In this document: positions 41,354 to 50,922 of the stretch, piece by piece
How the letters are laid out: each line of letters begins with the position of its first letter
Numbering within the stretch: position 1 is the stretch's first letter
DNA from: Bryobacteraceae bacterium
GTDB lineage: Bacteria > Acidobacteriota > Terriglobia > Bryobacterales > Bryobacteraceae
Direction: 5' to 3'
DNA: 64,000 bases
Assembly: GCA_029975915.1 (NCBI GenBank)
Contig: JARKOC010000138.1
Coordinates: 186,001-250,000, forward strand
Program-made: the position numbers and the translations under genes
Notes under the pieces: model-generated
Told to the model about the DNA's origin: nothing
Databases searched by the model: none
What the model saw: only the letters and a program-made list of their open reading frames with translations

Positions 41354-42130
41354 TTGCAATTCCATCTTGCCGAGACAGTGCTGTGGCATTTGAATGCTGT
41401 ACTGGCCGTTCTGGCGGCCGCGCGGTTGGCAGGCACGGGACTGTGGCGCGCGTATCCGGCGTTGACCGCGTATCTGCTGTTCATGCCGGCGCGGTCGGCG
41501 CTGTTGATGTGTGTTCAGCGCGACGGGACTGCCTATGCCTGGGCATACATTCTGACCACTCCGCTAGTCTACGGCTTGACGGCGTGGGCTGGGCTGGAGG
41601 TCTACAGGCTAGTTCTGGAGGCATACAACAGGCTCTCGGCGCTGGGCAGGCGGACGATGGCGGTCACGGTGGCCGTCGGCGCGGTCCTGGCGTACTTGTA
41701 TGTACTGGCGGGATCGCGGGTGGCTGGCGAACCCTTCCCGGTATTGCGTTTTGTTCTGCTGTTTGAATCGTGGGTCGCGTGCACGGTTTTGTTCTTTCTG
41801 GTCGTCCTGATCTGTTTCATCCTGTGGTTTCCCGTGCCGCTCAAACGCAACGTGGTGGCCTACGCCTTCGGACTGTGCCTTTTGCTGGCGACGACCTGTT
41901 CCGGAATCGCGGTGCGCGTCTTCGGGGGGGCGGAGGCAGTGGCGGCGGCGAGCATGGCGATCATGGCAATGTCTGCGGCGGTCTTCGGCACGTGGGCGGC
42001 TGCACTCGGCCGAGCGGGTGAAAGAACTCTGACGCGAGGAGCGTTTCCCCGCTCCACTGATGATCAAGAGAGGCTTCTAGGACAACTAAAAGCCCTCAAT
42101 AACTATGTACAATCCGCGAGGAACGACTAG
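41354..42130 (+). CDS. Polytopic membrane protein, unknown function
   Basis: A protein of about 258 residues with seven predicted membrane helices (for example LWHLNAVLAVLAAARLAG, YILTTPLVYGLTAWAGLEVY, TMAVTVAVGAVLAYLYVLAG, CTVLFFLVVLICFILWF, VAYAFGLCLLLATTCSGIAV, AASMAIMAMSAAVFGTWAAAL) and a short polar C-terminal tail with QERLLGQLKALNNYV. TTG 41354 has GGAAGG five bases upstream; ATG 41303 is in frame but lies before the hairpin 41310-41337, which would then be coding. Resembles the seven-helix membrane proteins of unknown function that are common in Acidobacteriota. Confidence 0.65.
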   Translation: MQFHLAETVLWHLNAVLAVLAAARLAGTGLWRAYPALTAYLLFMPARSALLMCVQRDGTAYAWAYILTTPLVYGLTAWAGLEVYRLVLEAYNRLSALGRRTMAVTVAVGAVLAYLYVLAGSRVAGEPFPVLRFVLLFESWVACTVLFFLVVLICFILWFPVPLKRNVVAYAFGLCLLLATTCSGIAVRVFGGAEAVAAASMAIMAMSAAVFGTWAAALGRAGERTLTRGAFPRSTDDQERLLGQLKALNNYVQSARND

Positions 42131-42223
42131 GAGTTCCAGTCGGCTACGGCGGCAGTTACAAAAGTTAATTGCATGAAATAGCGTTTCGAGCTACGATGAA
42201 TCGTCATGACTGTGAGGTGATGG

Positions 42224-42742
42224 ATGGGCTCACTTGTATTCGTTTGGGGTGCATCGCTCGCGCTCTTGGCCGCGCTGGGCTGGCTGTTTAGCCGCCTAGT
42301 CGCAACGAGGAAGGTCTTCGACTTTGACCTTGCATGGTGGCAATCATTCCAGCCAGACCGGTATTCGCCGGTGCTGCGGCTTCTGTCGCCGCGAGATTTT
42401 GACTACGTCGTACACATCGAGGGGCGCGACCGTCGGCTGCTGAGGGAGTTCAAGCGCAACCGGCTCAAATTGATGAGGTCATACCTTAAGGAGATGAGCG
42501 CGGATTTCGACCGCTTGCAGGCGATGGGTCAGTTAATGGTCACGTCGGGAGCAGCCGGACGGGAATTGAGGGAGGCCCTGTTCCGCGAGCGATTCCGCTT
42601 CACGATGGGGCTGTGGACGATTCGGCTGCAGATGGCCGGATTCCGCCTGGGTCTGTCCGGTGTGGATGCAAGAGTCCTGGTGGGCTCGCTGGACGGGCTA
42701 AGCGCCGCGGTCCGGGCACAGCAGGTCTACGCCACGGCCTGA
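42224..42742 (+). CDS. Hypothetical membrane-anchored protein (172 aa)
   Basis: A 172-residue protein with one N-terminal membrane helix (about 4-24, LVFVWGASLALLAALGWLF) and a basic, probably helical cytoplasmic domain (GRDRRLLREFKRNRLKLMRSYLKEMSADF-like region followed by a second long helix). GAGGTGAT lies five bases before the ATG. No domain is recognised. It follows the seven-helix protein by 93 bases on the same strand and may be cotranscribed. Confidence 0.65.
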   Translation: MGSLVFVWGASLALLAALGWLFSRLVATRKVFDFDLAWWQSFQPDRYSPVLRLLSPRDFDYVVHIEGRDRRLLREFKRNRLKLMRSYLKEMSADFDRLQAMGQLMVTSGAAGRELREALFRERFRFTMGLWTIRLQMAGFRLGLSGVDARVLVGSLDGLSAAVRAQQVYATA

Positions 42743-42793
42743 CAATCATATCGAGCCGGGGGGAGGCGGGAACCCCGCTCGGATGATGCCCTC

Positions 42794-43588
42794 CTAGAAT
42801 TCGCGCCAGTGGCCCTGGCGGATGAACTTCTTCGCCTCGTCATAGCCTTTGAACAACTTCTCGGCGGCGCGGAAGGCGCGGGTGTGGATATGGCGGCGGC
42901 CAGAACGCAATTCGATGGGATGCAGGATATGTAGCATTTCATGATAGAGGATGAACTCGACTGCAATGGAAGGGGTTTGGGGCGTGTCGAGAACCCGGTT
43001 CAGGATGATGGTGCCGTGTGGCGGATCGTAATGACCCAGCAGGGTTGAGGACACGGTCCGGCTCCAGCCGAGACGGGGTTTGGCAAGTTTTCCCTCAAAA
43101 TAGGCGGAGTTGATCTGATCGAAGAGGCAATCGAGGTCGAAGCAAAGCCCCTGGGGCGGGGCGAAGCTCTTGCGTCCGCGTTCGCGGCGGAGGCGGCTCA
43201 TTTCGCCATGGATCTGGTCGGTGTTGACCCATTCGCGGTAACGGTCGTTGAACTCGGGGCTCACCTTGCGGCGGAACAGTTTCGAAACCAGGATTTCGGC
43301 CAGGGCCTCGACGACATCGGGCGGCGCAGCGCGCCAGAGGTCGGACAATTCGGCGTGCAGGATCTCGCCGTCGAGGCGTACGCGGGCGTTGGCATTGGCC
43401 CAGGGACGGTAAGCGACGGCGGCGGTGACGCCACGCGGGTGGCGGCGCGAACGGATGGCCTTCTGGCGGTAGACGCGGGTGAAGATCTCGCTTGGAGACT
43501 CCTCAAACCGGCCAGTCTGGCGGGCGGCGGCATCTTCATCGCCGAAAAGGTGAAGTTGAATAACTTGCATCCCTCTTCGGAATAGCAT
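42794..43588 (-). CDS. SprT-like zinc metallopeptidase domain protein
   Basis: A 264-residue protein with a SprT-like domain in its C-terminal half: LFDQINSAYFEGKLAKPRLGWS, then the zinc-binding YHEMLHILHP (HEMLH about residues 216-220), with a further His in RRHIHTRAFRAAEKLF. SprT-like proteases (for example Spartan) cut proteins crosslinked to DNA, but bacterial members are little studied. The N-terminal 100 residues are basic and unlike known domains. Start is uncertain (ATG 43588 or 43570). It diverges from fabH. Confidence 0.78.
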   Translation of the reverse strand: MLFRRGMQVIQLHLFGDEDAAARQTGRFEESPSEIFTRVYRQKAIRSRRHPRGVTAAVAYRPWANANARVRLDGEILHAELSDLWRAAPPDVVEALAEILVSKLFRRKVSPEFNDRYREWVNTDQIHGEMSRLRRERGRKSFAPPQGLCFDLDCLFDQINSAYFEGKLAKPRLGWSRTVSSTLLGHYDPPHGTIILNRVLDTPQTPSIAVEFILYHEMLHILHPIELRSGRRHIHTRAFRAAEKLFKGYDEAKKFIRQGHWREF

Positions 43589-43692
43589 ATCAATGGATGT
43601 TTGCGTCCCATTTCATACGTTCGGGGCGCGAGTGGCCGGCGGCGTTCCGGGCCACGCCTGGAACCGGAAACCGGCTAATGAGTGGAGGCTTC

Positions 43693-44682
43693 TTGCGTAA
43701 CGTGAAAATTAGCGCGCTGGGCTGTTATGTTCCCGAGCGCGTTCTCAGCAACAACGATCTGGCGAAGATGGTGGACACGTCGGACGAGTGGATCATGGAG
43801 CGGACAGGAATCCGCGAACGCCACATCGCCGAACCGGATCAGGCCACATCGGACCTGGCCACAGAAGCGGCCAAGGCGGCTCTGGAGCAGCGGGGAATTG
43901 ATGGGTCAGAAATCGAGGCCATCATCGTCTGCACGGTGACGCCGGATCACATGTTCCCGTCCACCGCCTGCCTGGTGCAGCACAACATCGGGGCCAAAAA
44001 GGCGTGGGGATTCGACCTGATCGCCGCCTGCTCCGGCTTTGTCTACGGGCTCACCACGGGCGCGCACCTAGTGGGCGCCGGGACGCACAAGAAGGTTCTG
44101 GTGATCGGCGCCGACACGATGTCGCGCATCATCGACTACCAGGACCGCACGACGTGCGTGCTGTTCGGCGACGGCGCCGGCGCGATGCTGTTGGAGCCGG
44201 CCGAAGATGGCGAACCAGGCTTTGTCGGATTCAAGAATGAAATCGACGGTTCGGGCGGCGATGTCCTCAAAATGCGGGCCGGAGGCAGCCGGCTGCCCGC
44301 CTCGGCCGAAACGGTCGAGAAGCGGCTGCATTACGTCGATCAGGATGGCCAGGCCGTGTTCAAGTTCGCCGTGCGGCGCATGGGCGACATTAGCGCCGAA
44401 CTGTTGAACGATCTCGGCATCCCGTCCTCGGACGTCAAGCTGATGATTCCCCACCAGGCCAACATCCGGATCATCAATTCGGCGGCACACCGGCTGAAGT
44501 TGAAGCCTGAGCAGGTGATGATCAACATCGAAAAGTACGGCAACACCACCGCCGGCACCATCCCGCTGGCCACCCGGGACGCCATCGCCGAGGGCAAGCT
44601 CAAGAAGGGCGACCTGGTGCTGTTCACCGCCGTCGGCGCCGGATTCACCTCGGCCGCCAATCTGTGGCGCTGGGCGATATAG
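43693..44682 (+). CDS. fabH: 3-oxoacyl-ACP synthase III
   Basis: Starts fatty-acid synthesis by condensing acetyl-CoA with malonyl-ACP. With TTG 43693 (GGAGG four bases upstream) the 329-residue protein begins [17 protein letters not shown], exactly where family members start; ATG 43678 adds five residues. Active-site Cys113 lies in [11 protein letters not shown], His254 in PHQANIRI and Asn284 in [10 protein letters not shown], all intact. [19 protein letters not shown] is the usual N-terminal signature. It stands apart from other fab genes here. Confidence 0.95.
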   Translation: MRNVKISALGCYVPERVLSNNDLAKMVDTSDEWIMERTGIRERHIAEPDQATSDLATEAAKAALEQRGIDGSEIEAIIVCTVTPDHMFPSTACLVQHNIGAKKAWGFDLIAACSGFVYGLTTGAHLVGAGTHKKVLVIGADTMSRIIDYQDRTTCVLFGDGAGAMLLEPAEDGEPGFVGFKNEIDGSGGDVLKMRAGGSRLPASAETVEKRLHYVDQDGQAVFKFAVRRMGDISAELLNDLGIPSSDVKLMIPHQANIRIINSAAHRLKLKPEQVMINIEKYGNTTAGTIPLATRDAIAEGKLKKGDLVLFTAVGAGFTSAANLWRWAI

Positions 44683-44735
44683 GGAGACTCAATTCCCGGA
44701 CCCACAGCCGGCGCCTGCCAGGATAGGATGGTCGC

Positions 44736-46283
44736 ATGAAGATTGCGATCTCCATCCTGCTGGCCGCCGCTACGCTCGGCTCGGCGCAACCACCGCAAGC
44801 GCGCATCAAGATCGACACCGACCGCATCATCGGCCAGGTACATCCTCATGTTTTCGGCAACTTCGCCGAACACCTGGGCCGCTGCATCTACGGCGGGCTC
44901 TACGAGCCCGGTTCGCCGCTATCGGATGAGCGCGGCTACCGGAAAGACGTCATGAAGGCCGTGCAGGGACTCGGCGTGACGCTGCTGCGCTGGCCGGGCG
45001 GAAACTTCGTCTCCGGCTACAACTGGAAGGACGGCATCGGTCCTCGCGACAAACGGCCGGTTCGCCCCGAAGGAGCCTGGGGCGCGCTCGAGCCGAACAC
45101 GTTCGGGACCGACGAGTTCCTTGACTATTCGGAACGCGCCGGGGTCGAGCCTTATATCTGCATCAACGCCGGATTGGGAACCGTGGAGGACGCGCGGCAA
45201 TGGGTCGAGTACACCAACGAAGCGCGCGACACTGAATGGGCCCGCCAGCGGCGCAAGAACGGCCGCGACAAGCCGTATGGCGTCAAATATTGGGGCCTGG
45301 GCAACGAGATTGACGGCCCGTGGCAGTTGGGCCACAAGAACGTCGAGGACTACACTAAGTTCGCACTGGAAGCGGCCAAGGCGATGCGGCGCGTCGATCC
45401 TTCTATCAAGCTGATCGCCAGCGGTTCCTCGAACTTCGGACGCGGCGCCGACTGGATCAACTGGAACCGGGTGGTACTGGACAAATTGCGCGACGAGATC
45501 GACTACATCTCGCTGCACACCTACATCGGCAACCAGGCCAACAACTTTGAGAACTTCCTGGCCGCATCGGCCGACATCGACGAGCGTATTGAAATCGTCG
45601 AGGGGCAGATTGCGGCGGCGCGTTCCGGACGTCCCAACGCCCGGCCGATATACATCGCCTACGACGAATGGAATGTGTGGTACCGGGCCCGCGGAGGCAC
45701 GGAGCACGAGATCGGGGCGACACGGCTGGAGGAGATCTACAACTACGAGGACGCCCTGGCCATGGGCATGTTCTTCAATTCGTTCATCCGCCACGCCGAC
45801 TCGGTGAAGATGGCGAACCTGGCGCAGATCGTGAACGTGATCGCGCCCATATTCACCAACAAGGAAGGTCTATTTCTTCAGCCGATCTACTTCCCCATCG
45901 CCGAGTACGCAAAACAGCGCGGCCTGATGGCGCTCGATCTGTTCGTGCAGTCTCCGATGTACAAGCCCGCGGGCAAGCGCGAGCTGCCGTATCTGGATAC
46001 GTCGGCGACCTATGACGCCAATACCAAAACGGTCTATCTCAACGTGCTGAACCGCAGCGAGAAGCTCGACATCACGGCGAGAATTGAAAGCGTCGAAGGC
46101 AAGCCGGCGGCATCGGCCGAGGTCTGGGAGATGAATCACCCGGACCTGAAAGCGACCCATACGTTCGGCGCGGATACGAAAGTGAGGCCGGCGACGAGAA
46201 CCGTGACGTTCAGGAACGACGGCGGACGCCCCGTCTATACGTTCCCGAAGCACTCGCTGACGATCCTGAAGCTGAAGCTGTAG
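44736..46283 (+). CDS. Exported alpha-L-arabinofuranosidase, GH51
   Basis: Retaining glycosidase that removes terminal arabinofuranose from arabinan or arabinoxylan. A signal peptide ([17 protein letters not shown]) precedes a (beta/alpha)8 barrel with acid/base Glu191 in GLGNEIDG and nucleophile Glu311 in AYDEWNVWY, followed by the C-terminal beta domain ending [28 protein letters not shown] is a GH51 hallmark. Length (515) is normal. The secreted form suggests breakdown of plant polysaccharide outside the cytoplasm; many GH51 enzymes are intracellular. It lies 53 bases after fabH with no functional link. Confidence 0.94.
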   Translation: MKIAISILLAAATLGSAQPPQARIKIDTDRIIGQVHPHVFGNFAEHLGRCIYGGLYEPGSPLSDERGYRKDVMKAVQGLGVTLLRWPGGNFVSGYNWKDGIGPRDKRPVRPEGAWGALEPNTFGTDEFLDYSERAGVEPYICINAGLGTVEDARQWVEYTNEARDTEWARQRRKNGRDKPYGVKYWGLGNEIDGPWQLGHKNVEDYTKFALEAAKAMRRVDPSIKLIASGSSNFGRGADWINWNRVVLDKLRDEIDYISLHTYIGNQANNFENFLAASADIDERIEIVEGQIAAARSGRPNARPIYIAYDEWNVWYRARGGTEHEIGATRLEEIYNYEDALAMGMFFNSFIRHADSVKMANLAQIVNVIAPIFTNKEGLFLQPIYFPIAEYAKQRGLMALDLFVQSPMYKPAGKRELPYLDTSATYDANTKTVYLNVLNRSEKLDITARIESVEGKPAASAEVWEMNHPDLKATHTFGADTKVRPATRTVTFRNDGGRPVYTFPKHSLTILKLKL

Positions 46284-46527
46284 CGGGCCACGTCTGGCGG
46301 GCAGCCCGCATGCCTTCGTCTCGGGCGGCAGACCTGGTCCCATTGGAAGCCGGCAGCCTCCTTCGGTAGGGAACGGCGACGCGGATTCAAGCCGCTGAGA
46401 TGCACACGCTCAGCGCAGAGCCATTTCTGCGAGCTCTACCCTTTCGAGGGCTCCCAAATTCCCTGAGAAACCCCTTGATGCTCCGGCACTGATTCGTCAG
46501 GATGGGGATAATCGAGGGCGTAACCTG

Positions 46528-47661
46528 ATGTTCGATGCGATTTTGGTTTCGGCTGACCCGGCCCGGCGGCAAATCATGCAGGATGCCCTGACCGGGACGG
46601 GCCAGGTCACGGTGGACCGGCTGCTCGACGAGGTCTCCGCGCTTGAATTCGCCCGGCTTCTCAACGTCGCTCAGCCGGACTTATTCGTCGTTGATTACGA
46701 TACTGCCGACTCGATTGAAACAGTGTTGAGCGGCCTTCGTGAGCGCTCGCCTTCCACTGCCGTCCTGGCCTTCGGAAACAGCCTTGGCGGAGACTCGGAG
46801 ACAGCGCGCAGACTTGGTGTCGAAGCCGTCATTCCCTATCCAGTGGACATCCCGACGCTGGTCGCCGCCATCGACAGGGCCATCCATCAGAAGAAGGGTG
46901 AATCGATTGAGAATCTTTACGCCTTTCTGCCCGCCAAGGCCGGTTGTGGCACTTCGACCCTGGTCCTGAACACGGCCGCAAGGTTGGCAAGCAGCCTGGG
47001 CAAGCACACCTTGGTCCTTGAGGCGGATCTCCGCTCGGGCGTTCTGGATATCATGATCGGCGCGAAACCCACGGGAGGAAGCCAGAGCGTTCTGGAGTTG
47101 GCGGGCGAGATTGACACGTTTCTGTGGGAAAACAACATTACACGAGCCCACGGAGTCGAGTTTCTGCTGACGCGCCGGGAAACCGGAGGAATCATCCCGG
47201 ACTGGCACCACTACCATCAGGTTTTGAATTTCGCTAAGTCCAAGTACGACATCATTCTGGTGGACTTGCCGGAACTTGTGAACCCCGCTACTGTCGAGAT
47301 CGTGCGGCGGGCCGCATCGACATTCGTCACCTGCACCGCGGAGATAGCCCCGCTCAGGTTGGCCAAACTCCGCTGCGAGGAGATCGCGCTCTGGGGCGCG
47401 CCCAAGACCCGCATCCGTATCCTGCTCAACCGCGCGCAACGGGGCGACATAGGAATCGAGGAATTGAAGCAATACACCGGCCAGGATGTCGCCGCAGTGT
47501 TTCCGAATGACTACAAGACACTTCGGGAGGCAATGAACCGCTGTTCGGTTTTGACGGAGAACTCGGATCTGGGCCAGGCAATTCTCACCTTTGCAGGCCA
47601 GCTTGCGGGCGTATCCATGCCCGAATCCAAGCCCGGTCTGTTCAGCCGGATGTTCCGTTAG
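46528..47661 (+). CDS. CpaE-like ATPase with N-terminal receiver domain (pilus assembly type)
   Basis: A 377-residue protein with a receiver-like domain (1-125) and a MinD/ParA-type ATPase domain. The receiver keeps the phosphorylatable position as Asp56 (DLFVVDYDTAD) but has YPVD where receivers carry a conserved Lys-Pro, so phosphorylation is uncertain. The ATPase P-loop reads PAKAGCGTSTLVLN, close to the KGGVGTTT of CpaE proteins, and the strand YDIILVDLPELVNPA takes the switch position. CpaE localises Flp/Tad pilus machinery; no cpa/tad gene flanks it here. The leader 46284-46527 has two GC hairpins (CGCTGAG/CTCAGCG near 46395-46418) but no gene. Confidence 0.82.
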   Translation: MFDAILVSADPARRQIMQDALTGTGQVTVDRLLDEVSALEFARLLNVAQPDLFVVDYDTADSIETVLSGLRERSPSTAVLAFGNSLGGDSETARRLGVEAVIPYPVDIPTLVAAIDRAIHQKKGESIENLYAFLPAKAGCGTSTLVLNTAARLASSLGKHTLVLEADLRSGVLDIMIGAKPTGGSQSVLELAGEIDTFLWENNITRAHGVEFLLTRRETGGIIPDWHHYHQVLNFAKSKYDIILVDLPELVNPATVEIVRRAASTFVTCTAEIAPLRLAKLRCEEIALWGAPKTRIRILLNRAQRGDIGIEELKQYTGQDVAAVFPNDYKTLREAMNRCSVLTENSDLGQAILTFAGQLAGVSMPESKPGLFSRMFR

Positions 47662-47672
47662 TTCTGCCGGCC

Positions 47673-48554
47673 TCAGAAGGTCCGTGTGCTGACCTTTTCC
47701 GGGCCGGGGAAGTCGGCCGGCACTTTCTGTTTCACCTTCCCGGTCGCAGCCCATTCAGCGCCACGCTGCAATGTCACGATGAAGCCCACGCACTGCATGG
47801 CCGGCACGTCGTGGCCGAGCGTGGTGTGGAAGATCCGCCCCTTGCCATATTGGATGGTGAACAGAATCGGCTCATGCTCCCCGGTCCCCTTCTTTTCCGG
47901 CGACGAGAAGGCCGTGGCCAGCAGATCCAAATTTTCCGCCGGTCCACGCAACCGGTCATAGAGTTCGTCGACCGCGTGCATCCATCGCGCGGGCAGTCCC
48001 TTCGTGATGGGATGCTTGAGGTTGCGCATGTCGATCGCGAAAGCGTGCCGGGGGCCGTGGCTGCCGCCGATGCCTGGCGTCATATCCCGCACCACCTTGC
48101 CGTCGCGCCAGCGGATGTACGGCCCATCCTTCTCGTTTCGGCCGCTCCAGCCGCCCAGTCCGATGACCTTGTTGAACTCGACCCATTTGGGGAACGCGTT
48201 GTCCGCCGCGTGGTAGCTCACCACGCCGCCGCCCTTGCTCACGTAGTCGAGGAAGGCCAACTGCGTTTCTTCAGGCCAGTCGCCTGCATTCTTCGGGCCG
48301 AAGTCGTTGTAGTTCAGAATCACCACCGCGTAGCCCTTGAAGCTGGGCTTGAAACTCTTCAGGGCCTCGTTGTCCGGCGGCGCCGTGACCACGTCAACGG
48401 TGAACAGGCCATTTTCCTCGAGGATCTTCTTCAGGACCGGCGTCGTCGCGCGCCAGTCGTGGTTATTGCGGCCATCAATGATCAGCGCTTTTTTCGGAGC
48501 GCCGGTGGCCGTCAGCGTGAGAATACACAGTGAACATAGGATACGGCGGGTCAT
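47673..48554 (-). CDS. Exported ThuA-domain protein
   Basis: A 293-residue secreted protein: signal peptide TRRILCSLCILTLTATGA followed by a ThuA (class I glutamine-amidotransferase-like) domain with KALIIDGRNNHDW, the strand GYAVVILNYND, and GGGVVSYHAADNAFPKW in the nucleophile-elbow region, without an obvious catalytic Cys. A later HTTLGHD segment is typical of the family. ThuA domains occur in trehalose or sugar metabolism loci and next to secreted sugar dehydrogenases. ATG 48554 has GGGAG eight bases upstream; the frame upstream to 48710 is antisense to cysE and unlikely. Confidence 0.85.
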   Translation of the reverse strand: MTRRILCSLCILTLTATGAPKKALIIDGRNNHDWRATTPVLKKILEENGLFTVDVVTAPPDNEALKSFKPSFKGYAVVILNYNDFGPKNAGDWPEETQLAFLDYVSKGGGVVSYHAADNAFPKWVEFNKVIGLGGWSGRNEKDGPYIRWRDGKVVRDMTPGIGGSHGPRHAFAIDMRNLKHPITKGLPARWMHAVDELYDRLRGPAENLDLLATAFSSPEKKGTGEHEPILFTIQYGKGRIFHTTLGHDVPAMQCVGFIVTLQRGAEWAATGKVKQKVPADFPGPEKVSTRTF

Positions 48555-48576
48555 GGATTGAACTCCCGATCCAAGT

Positions 48577-49251
48577 CTACCGGATCGGCCCACCGTCTTG
48601 ATCTTCAGGCTTCCGGCCGGCCGAGAGTTCCCGCACCAACTTCTCCAGTCCGTCCAGCCGGCGCGCCAGATCATCCACCGCCTGGCCCTGCGGATCGGGC
48701 AACTTACCATGCTCCAGCGGCTCGTCCTCTTCCTCGGCGCGGCTCCGCACTACCTTGCCTGGGATGCCGACCACGGTCGAATGATCCGGGACGGGCTTTA
48801 GCACCACGCTGCCCGCGCCGATCCGCACATGGTCGCCCACCTTGATGCTGCCTAGCACCTTGGCGCCCGTGCCTACGACGACGTGATTGCCAAGCGTCGG
48901 ATGGCGCTTGCCGCGTTCTTTTCCAGTTCCGCCCAAGGTCACGCCCTGGTAAAGCAGGCAGTCGTCCCCAATCTCGGCCGTCTCGCCGATCACCACGCCC
49001 ATGCCGTGATCGATGAAGAAGCGCCGCCCGATCGTCGCGCCAGGGTGGATCTCAATGCCGGTCAGGAATCGCGACGTCTGGCTGATGGCTCGAGGAAGGA
49101 TCGGCACGCCAATCTTGTAGAGCTTGTGCGCCAGGCGGTGGAGCAGAATCGCATGGAATCCGGGATAACAGAGGAAGATTTCGAGCACGCTCTTCGCGGC
49201 CGGATCTTCCCTGAAGATCGTGTCGATCTGCTCGCGGATGGTCTTAAACAT
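48577..49251 (-). CDS. cysE: Serine O-acetyltransferase
   Basis: First step of cysteine synthesis: acetyl transfer from acetyl-CoA to L-serine. The 224-residue protein has the short bacterial N-terminal helical domain ([24 protein letters not shown]) and a left-handed beta helix with the [19 protein letters not shown] hexapeptide region and the active-site loop [18 protein letters not shown]. The C-terminal 35 residues are acidic and variable. AAGGGA lies before the ATG at 49251; the longer frame to 49482 is not supported. It is 22 bases before the ThuA gene, so the two may share a transcript. Confidence 0.94.
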   Translation of the reverse strand: MFKTIREQIDTIFREDPAAKSVLEIFLCYPGFHAILLHRLAHKLYKIGVPILPRAISQTSRFLTGIEIHPGATIGRRFFIDHGMGVVIGETAEIGDDCLLYQGVTLGGTGKERGKRHPTLGNHVVVGTGAKVLGSIKVGDHVRIGAGSVVLKPVPDHSTVVGIPGKVVRSRAEEEDEPLEHGKLPDPQGQAVDDLARRLDGLEKLVRELSAGRKPEDQDGGPIR

Positions 49252-49573
49252 CGCTGTCCCTTCATGGTACGCCGGAATCCCGGAATCGCCCAAGGTTGTT
49301 AGCCCATTAGATGCCGGGCAAGGCGCTGGCGCATCGGCCTGCATCCACCTTGTATCCCAATCGTTATCCGCATCTGGATGTGATACGATAACGGCGGCCT
49401 GATCTTTCACGATGCCGGCAAGGACTTCAGTCCTGGATTCGCCGCCCGGCCAATGCCGGCCAATCGAGCCGGAACAAAGCAAAAATCAGCCTAATTTGTC
49501 CGAAATTATTCCTCAATATTATCATTCGCAGTATCCCTGTCGCGTTCCGGCGGCAAGGGACTGCCCTCTACCC

Positions 49574-49843
49574 ATGCCTATTTCATCTTCTGTCTCTGGC
49601 CCCCTCTGGGCCTGGCGTCTCAAGCGCCTCGCGAGGAAAAAGTGCAAGACCTGCGGAGGCGAATGCACGGATTGTCCACACGCCCAATCCGCAGCCGCCA
49701 CCGCGCGGAACGGTCCCGGCGCCAGCGGAGCCCCCACTGCCCTCAACTCCTCAGAATCCTCGCCGTCGGGCGCCGGCCGCCGCAGGCCCCATGCCAGCAC
49801 AATGGCGGCGAAGCAGGATCGAAAGAAGCCGCCTGCGGCGTGA
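49574..49843 (+). CDS. Possible small cysteine-motif protein (weak)
   Basis: A frame of 89 residues whose N-terminal half, WRLKRLARKKCKTCGGECTDCPHAQ, has three CxxC-like spacings (CKTC, CTDC) recalling the tail of FeoB-associated or related metal-handling peptides. The rest is Ser/Ala/Pro-rich, there is no good ribosome site, and the GC-rich sequence opens long frames on both strands. It may well be non-coding. If it is not a gene, the whole gap 49252-49985 is empty except for an imperfect GTATC/GATAC repeat near 49356-49390. Confidence 0.2.
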   Translation: MPISSSVSGPLWAWRLKRLARKKCKTCGGECTDCPHAQSAAATARNGPGASGAPTALNSSESSPSGAGRRRPHASTMAAKQDRKKPPAA

Positions 49844-49985
49844 ACGGGCTGCCAGCCCTCGTCGCCCGTATTGCCTGCAAGCCCGTTCTCTGAAAGAATA
49901 CGTGCTAACTGGCCCAGCGCCGGGAAGCGTGTCTGCCATCAGGCCCGTTGTCCCCCTGGCCCGGTGATTTTTAATCGAGGTACGC

Positions 49986-50906
49986 ATGAGAACCAGATGG
50001 TTGAGTCTCGCTCTGTCCGCCGCAATTGCCCCGGCAACCGCGCAAATCGGCATGTTCTCTAACGAACAGAGAACCGCCATGACCGCTGAGTGGACCGGCG
50101 AGCGGTTCCCCGACGGCAGGCCCAAGGTCCCCGACGCCGTTCTCGACAAACTGAAGGAAACCACCGCCGAAGAGGCCTGGGGCACACTACGCCGTTTCGG
50201 TTACAACTTCCAGTTCGCCGGCGGCTGGAAAACTGTCAATGTCAACGACCCTATAGGCGACCGCCTGGTCGGCCGCGTCGTCACCGGCGTATTTATGCCC
50301 CGCCGGCCCGATCTCGATAAATACGTCACCGAAATGGCCAAGAAGGAGAACCGGTTCGGCCGCGGCGGCCAGAACGCCTGGGTCATCGACACACTCGTGA
50401 AACGCGACGTCATGGTCATCGACCTGTTCGGCAAGATCGACGGCGGCACCATTATCGGCGATAACCTCGGCACATCGATCATGACCAAGACCGGCACCGG
50501 TATCGTTGTTGACGGCTCGGTGCGCGACGTCTCCGGCATCTCCGAGATTCAGGGCTTCAAGGTCTTCGCGCGTGATTTTCATCCCAGCGCGATTGCCAAC
50601 GTCACCCTAACCGGGATTAACGTTCCAATTCGCATCGGTGAAGTCACTATTCTGCCCGGCGACGTCGTTCTCAGCGATCCAGAGGGCCTCACCTTCATCC
50701 CGGCCCACCTCGCCGAGCGTGTCGCCAACGAAAGCGAACTCACCCGGCTACGCGATCAGTGGGGCCACCAGATGCTCCGCGAAGGCAAATACAAACCCGG
50801 CCAGATCGACTCAGCCTGGACACCCGAAATGGTGGAAGAATTCAACAAATGGGCGGCAGCCAAAGGCTCCACCGTCAAGATGACGCCCAGAACACCCCAG
50901 GAATAG
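49986..50906 (+). CDS. Exported RraA-like protein (aldolase fold)
   Basis: A 306-residue protein with a signal peptide (RTRWLSLALSAAIAPATA) and a RraA/HMG-aldolase-like domain. The key loop GDNLGTSIMTKTGTGIVVDG followed by SVRD is the family's metal and keto-acid site (G-D/E-N...G...D-G-x-x-R-D). RraA proper inhibits RNase E, but most relatives with the R-D pair act as 4-hydroxy-4-methyl-2-oxoglutarate or similar aldolases. The signal peptide is unusual for this normally cytoplasmic fold. GAGG precedes the ATG. It is 16 bases before a Tat-exported enolase-superfamily gene, pointing to a shared exported pathway. Confidence 0.82.
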   Translation: MRTRWLSLALSAAIAPATAQIGMFSNEQRTAMTAEWTGERFPDGRPKVPDAVLDKLKETTAEEAWGTLRRFGYNFQFAGGWKTVNVNDPIGDRLVGRVVTGVFMPRRPDLDKYVTEMAKKENRFGRGGQNAWVIDTLVKRDVMVIDLFGKIDGGTIIGDNLGTSIMTKTGTGIVVDGSVRDVSGISEIQGFKVFARDFHPSAIANVTLTGINVPIRIGEVTILPGDVVLSDPEGLTFIPAHLAERVANESELTRLRDQWGHQMLREGKYKPGQIDSAWTPEMVEEFNKWAAAKGSTVKMTPRTPQE

Positions 50907-50922
50907 GCATGGGAGGGAGAAA

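Noticed and set aside
44919..45794. Minus-strand frame of 291 codons inside the GH51 gene
   Set aside because: The plus strand holds a full GH51 with both catalytic Glu residues; the antisense frame is a shadow.
46284..46527. Cyclic-di-GMP riboswitch before the CpaE-like gene
   Set aside because: Two hairpins are present, but the conserved GEMM core and tetraloop-receptor sequences are not visible, so a riboswitch call is not supported.
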